Source of the DNA: Sordariomycetes sp. S80-01Y
Lineage: Eukaryota > Ascomycota > Sordariomycetes
NCBI GenBank assembly: GCA_037042185.1
Contig: JAXQJY010000025.1
Span: 558,001 to 622,000 of the forward strand
DNA: 64,000 bases
Direction: 5' to 3'
The position numbers and the translations under genes are program-made. The notes under the pieces were generated by a model that was not told where the DNA came from, did not search any database, and worked only from the letters and a program-made list of their open reading frames with translations. Shown piece after piece: positions 1-10,941 of this stretch (positions are counted from its first letter, which is position 1; every line of letters begins with the position of its first letter).

Positions 1-174
1 AGCATTCTGGAGGAGCGCTTGAGTCGTCAGAAGGCAGCCTCGGCTGAGGCTCTCGACACGCGAAGAGCCAGCGTCGTCAGCAGGCTGAATTGGCACAGCA
101 TCCGCCCTGCTCTCTTTAAACAGGCGTCAGAGTCACCATTAAACCATCGACAACGCAACCCTGGCTCCTCCAAG
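1..174 (+). other. left edge, possible upstream exon
   Basis: Frame 1 is open from the first base of the window to a stop at 199-201. Its early part (SILEERLSRQKAASAEAL and following) has a composition that could be coding. It may be an upstream exon of the APP1-like gene or the end of something left of the window. No donor site in it is convincing, so nothing is assigned. Confidence 0.25.
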
Positions 175-2983
175 GTTCCCCTTTCGAATCTTCTCGCGTA
201 GCCGACCCCCAACACCTCGCGCCCGTCCACACCACAAGCAGAGCCTCGTCCGCTATATCTTCCCGTACGTCGTCCGCGACCGCTACCGAGAACGCCTCCT
301 CTCCTTCCACCTCGATACGCTCCCCTACCTCAAACACGGGCTCCAGTCGCGCATCTACCGCTTCATCCTCGGGCGCCAGCGCCGCCGCGCGCAAGGCAAC
401 CGTTTAATCGACCACGGCCGACGCCTGCTGCTCGGCCCGCACCACCAGCGATTGAGGAAGGGAGTCAAAGATGGGCGTGCATTGAAGGGCGCGGGCAGGT
501 CTACGAGAATGCCTACGACTCAAGGTCCAGGGACCGGCTACGGGGCTGGCTACGGGGCAAACGGTGGTGCTGGTGGGGATGATGTTAATCCGGGGCAGAG
601 AGGGTACCGCCGAATGAGGCTGGCGGCGATGGCAGGGAACTTGTATAAGACTGCACAGCAAGGCGTTACGGATATCAAGGAGCAATACGCCCAGACGAGG
701 GGCTTAGACTCAGGACATGATGGGTACGGCCGGACGCACATCCCAGGAGCTTTTCCGGATGTGGCCATCAAGGTTCAGGGCAATGACCAGATGGTATTAT
801 TTCCGTCATATGCAAAGCGGCACGTGAAAAGGGACTGGTCAAAAGAGCCTCAACATCAACCACAGAGCGACGAAGGTGGGACAAACGAGGAGTACTGGCG
901 ACAGGAGTGGGAAAAGAACGAGGATGCGAAAGCCATCGTCGACGTTGATGTCCGAGGATGGCTTTACTCTCCGCAAGTTGGACCCATGAACAAGCGCAAC
1001 AGGATGTTGATCGGTCTTGCACGGCAGCTGAGCGGGCTTGCACCCCCCAAAACCCAACAGCCAGCCTACGAGGCGTCCGAAGGCGGCGGACTCAGAGCTC
1101 AACATGAAGCGCGAGAGGCGCAGAGGGAGCAGGAGAGGATCAGGCAAGAGGCGGCACAGATTGAGCGACGAGGTCAGCAGGAGAAGCAGGTTGCCTATCA
1201 AGGAGGCTACAGTGAACGGCCCCAGCCGGACAGATCAGACACAGGAAGCATGATGGATTATCGAGCCGAACCAAGTAGCGGCTTCGGGTCAGCGCCGGGA
1301 AGCCCTAAAAGATCTGCGACTCAATATTCCACAGCTACGACTGCGACGGAGATGTCGGAGGCTGAGCTCACCATGGCCAACGCAAACCTCATGGCTCGCA
1401 TTGCGCCGTTCATGACGAATCCGATGGTCGCGCTGCCGGTCACAGTCTTCTTCTATAACGAGGATCAGTCGCAATCTCGCACGATCATGACCAACGACGC
1501 TGGGCATTTTATCCTCCGCGCTGCCCTGGAATTCATCCCGACCCATGTCAGAGTTCTGGCCAACGAGAATCTCTCGGCGATTCAGGAAGTTCAGATCACT
1601 GAGCCTCACGGCGTTAGCTTGATCAGCGACGTGGATGATACCATCAAACGTTCGAACATCTCTGGGGGTGCCAAGGAGATTTTCCGCAACACCTTTGTTC
1701 GCGATTTGGGAGACATGACCGTCGATGGAGTCAAGGAGTGGTACAACGCGATGCACGAGCTGAATGTCAGCTTCCACTACTGCTCAAACAGCCCTTGGCA
1801 ACTATACCCAGTCCTCGCAACCTACTTTAAGTTGGTGGGCCTGCCACCTGGGTCGCTGCACCTCAAGCAGTACGCTGGCATGCTTCAGGGCATCTTCGAG
1901 CCTGTTGCCGAGCGGAAGAAGACAACACTCGACCGTCTTTTGAGAGACTTCCCCCAGCGCAAGTTCCTGCTCGTGGGCGACAGCGGCGAGGCCGATCTCG
2001 AGGTCTATACCGAATTGGCGCTGGCAAACCCGGGGCGAATCTTGGCCATCTTCATTCGCGACGTGACAACACCAGTCAAGCCGGCCTTCTTCGAGACCTC
2101 CTACAATGGGTTAAGGAAACAGGCGTCGAATCTGTCTCTGAATACTCAACGGCCGCCCACGAACAAGGCAGCGCAGACACCAGTGGCAGCACCTCGTTAC
2201 AAGCAGGAAACGCCCGGACCAGCTATGGGGGATCTAATCGACTTCTCTGAAGAGCCGGAGCAGACATCTTCGGCGAACCAAAAGGCGCCTTACAAGTCGG
2301 GCAGCGCACTTGAGCTGTTGTCGCAGAAGAAGGCACCACCGCCCAGGCCGAACAAGCCAGCCGCTTTGAGAAGCAACTCATCCTTGGGTGAACGCAGCGC
2401 TTCGGGTAGGTCTGTGTCGGAGGAAGAAACTCGACCTCCACTGCCGACTAGAAAGCCAGTTGGTGGTGGGAGTGCTTTACACCCGCTATCTCAGACCCAG
2501 AACTCGGCGCAACCGACAGCCTCGACTAGCCGTAGCAGCACCCCTGGGAGTAATGTGGGACAGACGGCCCGAGCATCGAACGAGCGTTTCCCTCCGCCAC
2601 CTCCGGCGCCTCGGAGGAGAGGGACGCCTTCAAGTGCCCGAAGCACTGCAAACTCAGACGTCGATTACGACCCTCTCCCTTCGGCCTTGCACCAGACGAC
2701 GTCGAGATCGACGACCAGGTCAAGAGCCGCCTCGCCTCCAAATTCTCCCTCTCTCGGCCCACAGCAGCAGCAAGCCGTGGACAGAAAGGTGGAGCTTTGG
2801 AATCGACGCTTAGAGAGAGCACATGAGCAGCTTGACCAGCTTGGCGTCATGCTCTACACGTGGCGGAAAGGCGAAGACGTGAGCCAGGAGGCCATTGGCA
2901 TTGTGAAGCGGGCGAATCGCGACATGGAAAGGAGAGGCAAGGACACGAGGCATTTGGAAAAAGCGGCTAGAGGAGGTCAATGA
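175..2983 (+). CDS. APP1: APP1-like phosphatidate phosphatase (5' end unresolved)
   Basis: App1 family proteins are Mg-dependent phosphatidate phosphatases that make diacylglycerol at cortical actin patches and link lipid turnover to endocytosis. The conserved block IPGAFPDVAI...LFPSYAKRHVK lies near residue 90 (counting from Met509), and the HAD-type catalytic motif SDVDDTIKRSNISG is at 1625-1666, about residue 374. The following YCSNSPWQLYP and LVGDSGEADLEVY blocks are also family-typical. The C-terminal third is proline- and serine-rich (PPPRPNKPA, PPLPTRKP), like SH3-binding tails, and ends in a short helix. The first in-frame ATG is at 509. The frame is open back to a stop at 140-142, and that stretch (RYIFPYVVRDRYRERLL, then YLKHGLQSRIYRFILG) looks coding. 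The true start is therefore probably on an exon further left; 175 is my guess for a splice acceptor (CTCCAAG). Family call is strong, 5' end weak. Confidence 0.88.
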
Positions 2984-3514
2984 CACAGGCCACGGGCTCA
3001 CGATGTACACGACGAATAGACTTATGCTCTTTCGACAGCAATTGGATACACAAGCAGGCGTTTCTTAATACCTTCCCTTTCCCCTCCTTTCCCCTCAGGC
3101 CTTTGGCACTAGCCAGGAACAAGGAACTCTGGAGTCCGAGCAGTGGGTTTCGTCGGCTGTCGGATACACGGCCGACAGGCTGGTTGGACGAGCAGCAGGT
3201 GCCCCGACGGCAAATGCTGGAATCCGGATACCTTTCCCCATACTGCATTTTGACGAATTCTACTTGGCAGCGGCCATTGGGTCGTCTTTCACGAGGTTGC
3301 CACAGAAGGATCAAGCCAATGTCGTTCTCCAACTCGGCCGAAGCTCTCGCGATGTGCATCTGCTTCGGGTTCCATTCCCCCGCATTTACCCTGATGCTGG
3401 GGTAGGATCTGGGGAAGGGAACATTATCCGAAGCTAAGTATAATAGCTGTCCGCATTCCCGAATGGACTCGAGCGGTCATTGTAAGCCCTCACGCAGCGC
3501 CACCAATTGCTATC
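2984..3514. other. intergenic, APP1 3' end and GH78 promoter
   Basis: This 531-bp spacer between two same-strand genes holds a CT-rich stretch (3070-3100) but no supported gene. A short AT-rich stretch (AAGTATAATAG, 3435-3445) lies about 75 bp before the GH78 start. Confidence 0.5.
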
Positions 3515-5500
3515 ATGAGGTTCCTCGGCGCGGCAGCCACCCTCGTGGCCCTCTTCAGCCAAACCGCCTTTTCCTCGCTCGCGCTCACTCACCGTCAGGA
3601 CGAAGACCAACCATGGTCCAAGTACATCCACAGTCCCTCCACCCGCACCCCGTCGCCAGAGTCCGTCTACGAGATCGAAGGTGACGCCACGGTCAGAGAA
3701 TGCAAGTCCGGCAAGCACGTCTTGAAGATGAAGGCCGGTTCGCGGGTTTCCATGGACTTTGGCGTCTACGTCGGCGGACACGTTGCTTTCAACGTCAACT
3801 CTGACTCCTCCCTGCCGCTGACGCTTGCCTTCACCGAGTCGCCCTCTTTTGTTGGGCCGATCAGCGACGACACCGGGGCGACGCACACGCAGGATTGGGA
3901 CCAGGCTATGGAAGTTGAGCTCGACGGAGACGGCGAAGGCCCTGTTTGGTACCACACGCCTCCCGAGCGGTTCAGGGGTGGCTTCCGGTTCTTGACCTTC
4001 AATGCCCTTGAGGACGTCACCGTCTTTAACATCACCTGCGAAATCGGCTTCGCCACCAACATGCCCGACCTGCGCGCCGGTACGGGCTACTTCTACACGC
4101 CCGACGAGGGCGAGGACATTGTCAACAAGATGTGGTACGCCGGTGCATACACGCTCCAGACCAACATCGCACCAGCCGACACCGGTCGATGGCTGCCCCA
4201 GGTCCGACCGGGCTGGGCTTACAACAACACCCTTGCTGTCGCCTCCCCTGCCCTCATCGACGGCGCCAAGCGTGACAGAGCTGTTTGGCCAGGTGATCTG
4301 GGCATCCAAGGACCGATCGCCATGATGGCCTATGGTAAATACGGTCGCGAAGCTGTGCACAATGCTATTGAAACGCTTTTCTACTACCAGAACGAGACTG
4401 GTCGCCTGCCCTTTGCGGGACCAGCGACGGGCAGCTTCAGAAACGGCGCGAAGAGCGATACGTACCACACCTGGGGTTTGATCAGCATGTACGACTACGC
4501 TATCTGGTCCAACGACGATGCCTGGCTGGATAAGCACTGGGCAAACATCACTCGCGGTGTCGAGTACATTACGTCGCGTCTGGATGAGGAGACGGGGCTG
4601 CAAGAGCAGGTCAACGAGAATGACTGGGCGAGGAGCAACACTGGCGGTTTCAACTGCCCGCTCAACGCGCTGAACTACCACGCCCTCGTCTCCCTGGCAT
4701 CCTTGGCCAAGGATGAAGACCAGGCTAGGGAATGGTCCGACGCAGCAGCCAACATCAAGAAGCAGTTCAACGCCCTGCTCTGGGACGAGGAAGCCGGTCT
4801 TTACAACGACAACACCGAGAGCAGCCTCAAGCCCCAAGACGGCAACGCCCTGGCCCTGCTATACAACCTCACCCAGTCCGTCGAGCAGAAGGCCGCCATC
4901 AGCGCAGGCCTCGAGAAGAATTGGAACCAGTTCGGCCCCGTCACGCCCGAGCTCGACGACACCATCTCCCCCTTCATCTCCAGCCTCGAGCTCCTGGCGC
5001 ACCTCCACGGCGCGGAGAACCCCGGGCGCGCGCTGCGCCTGCTCCACCTCCTCTGGGGCTACCTCCTCGACGACAGCACGGGGCTCATGACGGGCTCCAC
5101 CTTCGTCGAGGGCATGGCCGCCAACGGGAGCCTGTACTACCGCGGCGACGCGGGCTACAAGCACGACGCACGCTACACCAGCCACGCCCACGGCTGGAGC
5201 TCCGGCCCCGTCACCGCCCTGGTCACGGGCGTGCTCGGGCTGCGGGTGCTCGACGTCGGCGGCAGCGTCTGGGAGCTGCGGCCGCAGCTGGGCGGCATGA
5301 GGGACGTGAGGGCGGGCTTCGAGACGGGGCTGGGGTGGTTCGAGGCCAGGGCGAGGCTGGACGCCGACGACGTGCTGAGGATCGAGCTGACGGTGCCGGT
5401 GGGGACGCGCGGCAGGATTGTCGTGCCCAGGGGGGAGAAGAGGGTGATGTTGAACGGGGAGATGCACGAGGATGAGGCTGTGATCATGGTAGAGCGCTAG
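3515..5500 (+). CDS. secreted alpha-L-rhamnosidase-like GH78
   Basis: This single-exon gene encodes 661 residues. The start gives a clear signal peptide (MRFLGAAATLVALFSQTAF, then SSLA), followed by a beta-sandwich region and a six-hairpin (alpha/alpha)6 barrel. The block DGAKRDRAVWPGDLGIQGP at about residue 249 is characteristic of fungal GH78-type proteins, as are TDHSW-like helical-hairpin spacings further on (AHGWSSGPVTALVTGVLG near residue 568). GH78 enzymes release terminal alpha-L-rhamnose from plant flavonoid glycosides, saponins or rhamnogalacturonan. The C-terminal beta-domain (RIVVPRGEKRVMLNGE) fits the family. Several N-glycosylation sequons are present. It converges on the GH3 beta-glucosidase with 216 bp between stops. 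Some fungal members of this clade are uncharacterised, so the exact substrate is inferred. Confidence 0.85.
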   Translation: MRFLGAAATLVALFSQTAFSSLALTHRQDEDQPWSKYIHSPSTRTPSPESVYEIEGDATVRECKSGKHVLKMKAGSRVSMDFGVYVGGHVAFNVNSDSSLPLTLAFTESPSFVGPISDDTGATHTQDWDQAMEVELDGDGEGPVWYHTPPERFRGGFRFLTFNALEDVTVFNITCEIGFATNMPDLRAGTGYFYTPDEGEDIVNKMWYAGAYTLQTNIAPADTGRWLPQVRPGWAYNNTLAVASPALIDGAKRDRAVWPGDLGIQGPIAMMAYGKYGREAVHNAIETLFYYQNETGRLPFAGPATGSFRNGAKSDTYHTWGLISMYDYAIWSNDDAWLDKHWANITRGVEYITSRLDEETGLQEQVNENDWARSNTGGFNCPLNALNYHALVSLASLAKDEDQAREWSDAAANIKKQFNALLWDEEAGLYNDNTESSLKPQDGNALALLYNLTQSVEQKAAISAGLEKNWNQFGPVTPELDDTISPFISSLELLAHLHGAENPGRALRLLHLLWGYLLDDSTGLMTGSTFVEGMAANGSLYYRGDAGYKHDARYTSHAHGWSSGPVTALVTGVLGLRVLDVGGSVWELRPQLGGMRDVRAGFETGLGWFEARARLDADDVLRIELTVPVGTRGRIVVPRGEKRVMLNGEMHEDEAVIMVER

Positions 5501-5716
5501 AAACTTTCCGGGTCAACTCGATGACTTGACAAGGTATATAGGAAATAGAAGCACCTGTAGACAACCGTGATAAGCGGACATTGCACTCACAATCACGAAG
5601 TCACGACTGGTAGTCAAGCGTGCCGTCACGTTATGGCCATATTAGGTTATCCCGTTTCGCTTCGGACATATATTTTATTGATTTATGACGATTACTTATG
5701 GACACACCCATCACGT

Positions 5717-8700
5717 TCACGCAAGGTCACCCTGGAGCAGGATGTTCCTCGAGCTGCTGCCGATCATGACCTTCTTGGGGGCATCGGTAACGACCCAGTT
5801 CTGGCTGACCGTGTCCCAGTTGGACAGGTCCCTCCTGGTGAGCTGGGCGATGAACTGGACGCTCTGGCCGGGGGCGATGCGCTCGATGCGCTCGAAGCCG
5901 CGGAGGACCTTGGCGGGCTCGCCCTCGCCGCCGTGGGACACGTAGAGCTGGGGTACCTCGTCGGACATGGCGTTGCCGGTGTTGGTGATGGTGGCTTGGA
6001 CCTCGTACTGCGGACATGTTAGCTTGGGTTATCAACGAAGGGGTCTTGAAACTTACCATGACGTCCCACAGTTGCCTGTTGCCACCGTTGGGGCCGGAGG
6101 CGGGCTTCTTGGGCTGAGGGGCCGAGTCGACGGCACCGGGAGGGAGGAACTCCTCGGCAGTCATGCCGTAGTTGGCATCACCGCTCGCCTCCTCGCCGCT
6201 GGACGCGGTGTTCAGGTACGGGTAGATGAACTGCTCGATGCGGCGGATGTCCTCGGGGAAGGTGTAGTCCTCGAGGTTCTCGGAGTAGTTGCCCCAGCTA
6301 GGCGCCGCGATGGTCTCGCCGGTAGTGGGCTTGTAGGGTTGCGGGGTGCGGGGGGTGATGACGAGGTTGGAGTACTCAAAGGTGGACCAGGAGAGACCGA
6401 AGCCGAACTCGTAGATGGGCGCTCCCTCGTCGCCCGCGTTGGGGGCAACCTGGTCGAAGTGGCGGTAGTCGATGAAGGCACCCTCGGTGAAGTCCTGCTG
6501 GGGAGCACCGTTGCCGTTGTTGGGCTCGTACATGACGTCGACGCCGTAGGACTTGCGGGTAGGGCCCCAGGTGAAGGGGGAACGTCCAGGGGACTGCTTG
6601 CCGTAGAGAATATCGGTCAGGGAGTTGCCGCTCTCCTGGCCGGGGACACCAGCCCAAAGGATGGCGGTGATGTTGTCGTTGTCGTACCAGTCAGTGACGA
6701 GCACGGGGCCGACGGTGTGCATGACGACAATGGTGCGGGGGTTGATGGAGGAGACGTTCTTGATGAGCTCGTCGCCGTCGCGCCAGAGGGTCATGTTCTT
6801 GCGGTCGCCCTGGTTGCCGTCGACGTTGATGTAGCCCTCGCCAGAAAGGGCGTTGGTGAAGACGATGGGGATCACATCGGGTTGGCTGACGAGGGCCTCG
6901 GTCTTCTCCCAGGCGTAGTTGTCAAGGATGGACTCGTAGCGGGTGCCGTCCTGAAGGGCCTGCATCTGAAGACCCTGGTCCGGAGTGACGAGGTAAGGGA
7001 ACTCGGAAGTGCCGGATCCCCAGCCCATGGCCAGGGTTCCGTCGTTGCAGCCCCTGTCCGCGCAGCCGTTCGGGCCTTGGGAGTTGGGGCCAGCATCCTC
7101 GCCAATGGCAGCGACAAACTTCGGCTTCTTGAGAGGCAGGGCGCCGTCCTTGTTCTTGAGGAGGACGGTACCCTTGGCAGCGGATTCGCGGATGTGAGAA
7201 GCGTGGTTGTCGCGGACATCGACCTGGTAGTTGAGCTGTTGCCAGTTCTCCTCGACAGCAGCGTGGAGGTAACCGTAAGTGTCGCGGGTCCAGGAAGAGA
7301 AGTTGATCTCGGGCTGGTCCTCAATGGTGCGGCCGACCTTGAAGTAAGCGGACATGATGCGCATGACCATGTCGTCGAGGCGGTACTCGGGGACGGTGCC
7401 GTTAAGAACGGCGAGGGTCAAGTTGGAGCCCCAGTAAGAGACGCCAGAGTTGAAGACGGTGTCTCCGGGCATGGTCATGTCCATGCCAGCAGCAGCCGAG
7501 GAGACACCAGCGTGCTGAGCCTGCCAGTCAGACAGGACGAAGCCCTGGTAGCCCATCTCGCCCTTGAGGAGACCGTTCATGGTGGCGGAGTTCTGGCAGC
7601 CGTACGAGTTGTTGATCTGCTGGTAGGAGCACATGATGGAACCGACACCGGCGTGAACAGCATCCACAAAGGGCCAGTTGTAGACCTCGTGCATGGTCTT
7701 GTCGTCGAGGTTGGAGGACAGAGCCTCGGAGATGTTGAAGCCGTAGCCAACAGCCTCGCCAGACTGGCGGAAATGCTCCTGCTCGTTGACGATGAAGTGC
7801 TTGGCGCAAGCAATGACACCGGCGTCCTGGATGCCCTCAACGACACGGGCGGTGGCCTTACCCATCATGTAGGGGTCGACGGTGAAGCCTTCCCAGTTAC
7901 GACCGGCGAGCGGCATGCGGCCGAGAGCACCGAGGGCCGGACCCAGGAGGACGTCGACGCCCTTGTCGCGCTGCTCGGCGCCCATCTTGTTGCCGCGGTC
8001 ATACCAGAGGGTCCTGGACCAAGTGGCGCCGGCCGTGAGGCCGACGGGGAACGCGCTGGTGTAGCTTGACGGAATCAGCACCGCGACACGCCGGGAAAAA
8101 GAATCTGACTTACTCTGAGAAACGGATACCCAGAGGGCCGTCCTGCATGCAAAGGCCACGGAGGCCGAGGCGAGGAACGCCGCCAACGTTTCCGACGCAG
8201 CGTTCACCCATCCAACTATATCCCGTGTTAGTGAAAGCTCCCGCGAGTGCGTGAGGGGAGCACCAACCCAACACCGGTGGTGATGTTGACCTTTTCGAGG
8301 AGAGTCAACTGGGACACAAAGTCCTTAGCCTTGATGTAGGCCGCCTCCCAGCCGGGAGCTGTAGGGTCCATCCATGGAGAAGGGTAGACGGGAGGGGAGA
8401 AGGCGAGGTCATCTTGCTGGCGGGTCTCGAGCTGGATGTCGACCTGTTTGTAACCAACGTTAGCAGCGGCTCCCAGACCGAGCAATTGGGACGCCAGAAG
8501 AGTCAATTCCAGCCTCATGATTGCCACTGCCGTGTATTTGCGATTGAAAGAAGCTGGCGCAGCACCGACGAGCGCGAGCGCGAGCGCGGGTGAGTTCAAA
8601 TCACCCTGGATTCGCAATGGTCTGAATCACTCTAAATTGAGTGGACCGATCCAGACCAGATGTTTTCCCCCGTGATTCGCCCCCGTCCCTTCGCAAAAAG

Positions 8701-8822
8701 CAATTGACTCAATCGGCGCGATGGATAACCGTAAGGGGCAACGACAGAGGATAGAAACTTACCGGGCCGGCACTGAGGCCGGTGGCCAGCAGCGCGGTAG
8801 CTACAAACGCCGACGTCTTCAT
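5717..8822 (-). CDS. secreted beta-glucosidase, GH3
   Basis: Spliced model: exons 8822-8763, 8443-8268, 8215-8114, 8064-6057 and 6007-5717, giving 878 residues. The signal peptide MKTSAFVATALLATGLSA is in exon 1; the mature enzyme begins near GPVDIQLETRQQDDLAFSPP. Diagnostic blocks are the TTGVGWMGERCVGNV junction, CMQDGPLGIRFSDY, GVDVLLGPALGALGR, KHFIVNEQEH and the nucleophile motif VLSDWQAQHAG (catalytic Asp codon 7527-7529, about residue 292). A C-terminal fibronectin-III-like domain follows. It hydrolyses terminal beta-glucose from cellobiose and aryl-glucosides outside the cell. Intron 1 (8762-8444, 319 bp) has donor GTAAGT, branch CTAAC and acceptor TACAAACAG. A competing start at 8518 reads through that acceptor and also yields a signal-like peptide (883 residues). 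Introns 2-4 are 52, 49 and 49 bp. Family call is very strong; the start choice is moderate. Confidence 0.93.
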
Positions 8823-8910
8823 GGTGTCTTCTGCCTTGACCGGATTGACACTTGAACGTACGGTTGTGGGAGCAGGGAAGGACAGGAACGAAGGGCAGGG
8901 AGGATCGCCA

Positions 8911-8922
8911 AATAAATAAAAT
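8911..8922 (-). promoter_or_regulatory. TATA-like element before the GH3 gene
   Basis: On the minus strand the sequence reads TTTATTTATT about 90 bp before the ATG at 8822. It is followed by a CT-rich leader and the start context CACCATGAAG. This arrangement supports the upstream start over the ATG at 8518. Confidence 0.4.
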
Positions 8923-9724
8923 CACGGACAGCGCATGGCATCTGAGGTTGCATCGACACCGGGCCCCCAGCAGCAGCAGCAGCGGCGAGCAGCACCGCGC
9001 GCAGGGAGGGCGGCCCGTGTTTTCGTCATTCTCCACGAGGGTCTCCTGAGCCGGTGCCAGGAGCTCCACGATGTCCAGCCTAGTAAGTGTGTAAGCTGTT
9101 AAATGGGATGCAGGGTTGGGAAGTTGGCCTGTCGATCCCAAGCTCTCCACATGGGAGACGCGCTGCGAGGACCGCGCACAGGCTGTGAGATGGTGATGAG
9201 GCAGTGCCGTGATCGTCGTGATCTGCTCGGCTCTGACATCAACATATTGAAGCCCACTGTTCAGACATTGGAACCGTCTTCTGCCTCATCTTGACAATGA
9301 AGGGCAGCATCGTCAACTCGACTCCCTTCACATCATATTTTGCCAGAGTTGGAGCTGGAGGGTCGCGTCCGACCGCTACTGGCCCCCCCGTCTGCGGGGA
9401 AAACAATCCCGCAGGACCCCAAGCCTTGGTAATAGAGCCCCCCAGTCGTCCTAGCAGAGGGCCCTCCGAGTGCTCACTCCAGATCCTGGAGCTTGGTCGG
9501 TGGGCGCATCGGTAAGTAGACTAGCTGCCCCGAAAGAAGGGCCGAAGATCTTGTCCGTCTGCCCTCCCCGGTGAGGTGAGCGTGTTTTCTCCTGGTGCTC
9601 CACGGTGGGCGTGATGCGCGCGCTCCTCCTTCTCTCCGACGAAAGCCGCTGAGAATAGCCGAGTGGCGTTCATGTTGGTTGCCTAGGCCGTCCATGAGCC
9701 ATTTGACTGCTGGTCGGGTGACGA

Positions 9725-9754
9725 TGCTGTGCTGTGCTGTGCTGTGCTGTGCTG
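9725..9754. repeat. microsatellite (TGCTG)x6
   Basis: Six perfect tandem copies of the pentamer TGCTG, followed by an imperfect continuation. It is intergenic, about 0.9 kb upstream of the GH3 start. Confidence 0.9.
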
Positions 9755-9812
9755 CTGGCTGCCAGTGGTGATGGTGATGGGGTGCCTGGGCATGAGGAAA
9801 TTAGGTGAGGTG

Positions 9813-9829
9813 CACTGGCAGTGCCAGTG
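9813..9829. repeat. 17-bp palindrome, CACTGGCA-G-TGCCAGTG
   Basis: Two perfect 8-bp inverted arms flank a single central G. A second copy sharing the first 14 bases lies at 9910-9923, and half-sites (TGGCAGTGG, TGCCAGTGG) occur at 9871 and 9760. The geometry suits a dimeric DNA-binding protein, but no factor is assigned. Confidence 0.6.
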
Positions 9830-10941
9830 GGCGGGCCGGCATTAACACGCCGCCCAGGCAGTCTAGGCAATGGCAGTGGCCGTTAATCCCCCGCGGCTCG
9901 GTACTTGCTCACTGGCAGTGCCATTCACCTCCTCGTGTAATTAACGACAGCCTCCTTCACTCTGCCTCTCGCAAGAAATCCAGAAACACCCGAGCATAGA
10001 CTCCAAAAAGACGAGTCCATGCGTCATTTCCTCGTGTTTACCCCGTCGACTGCAACAAACCAGAGCAACGCAGCGATCGATGATCGGTAGATGCCCGTCG
10101 GTCGGGGGCCGTGACCGCTGCATCCCCAGACTCCCCGCACTCGGCCCAAGCCACACCTCATCATCCAGAAAAGCTTGGCCACCACGCTCTATTTCAACCG
10201 CCGTGTACGGAGCACGCCAAGTCGCCGAGATGTCCTGGCTAGCAAAGACCCCTCCCTCAACTGTTCGGGCCGTTTAGGGGCCCCCCGCATGCTTGTTTTC
10301 CTCGAATATTCCTCGGTGCAGCGCCAACTTTCCCTCCCAAGCCACGCTGTTGGCTGCTTACAGCAGGGCCTTGGGCTGCGCGAGCTAGCCATGCACGTGA
10401 AATGGGCCAGGGGCCGCAAACTGCTCCCATAATGCAACGTTGTCGCCATGACATGCCTTGCTAGGCAAAGCCGTGGACTTGGCCTGGCAGAACGTCGGTG
10501 ATTTGCATCTTGGAAGCGAGGATTCTCCTCACGATACCCCAGTGCTTCCGTAGACCGCCCGTGGAGATATCGGAGCCCGCCTCCATGGGCGGATCTGCTG
10601 CGCTGGGTTAAGCTTAATTGCTGTGAGCAAGGTTGACCACGAGACTCAACGTGCTGATCGATGCGGAGCCAGGCCAAAAGCCTTGGGTGGTCCCTACTGA
10701 TTAGCATGTGACTCTGTGCGGTTCTGTTTCTGAAAAATTTTGTTGAACATGTGGTGCTAGACCCAATGGTCCGGTCTACCACTGGTATCTCCTCTTACTA
10801 CGATAGCTAAGGTACACGAGCAACCGATCCTGCTGCGACACCGTCATGCAGCTGTGTTACCACCGTGATCAGTGTTCCTGCATGCTGGCAGCTTCATCTG
10901 ACCGACCGTCCTTTCATCTCGTCTTGTTGACCCTAAAGTCT

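Larger units (their letters stand above)
8823..10941. other. 2.1-kb intergenic region, GH3 promoter and ERG24 3' side
   Basis: No open frame here resembles a protein. The stretch contains a TGCTG microsatellite (9725-9754) and a cluster of CACTGGCAGTGCCA palindromes (9813-9923). It presumably holds the upstream regulatory region of the GH3 gene, then the 3' flank of ERG24. Confidence 0.5.

Noticed and set aside
5967-8069. 700-codon open frame on the plus strand opposite the GH3 gene
   Set aside because: It mirrors GC-rich codon usage of the real gene. The translation is Gly/Val/Leu/Asp-rich low complexity, with no domain, and the GH3 gene on the other strand is certain.
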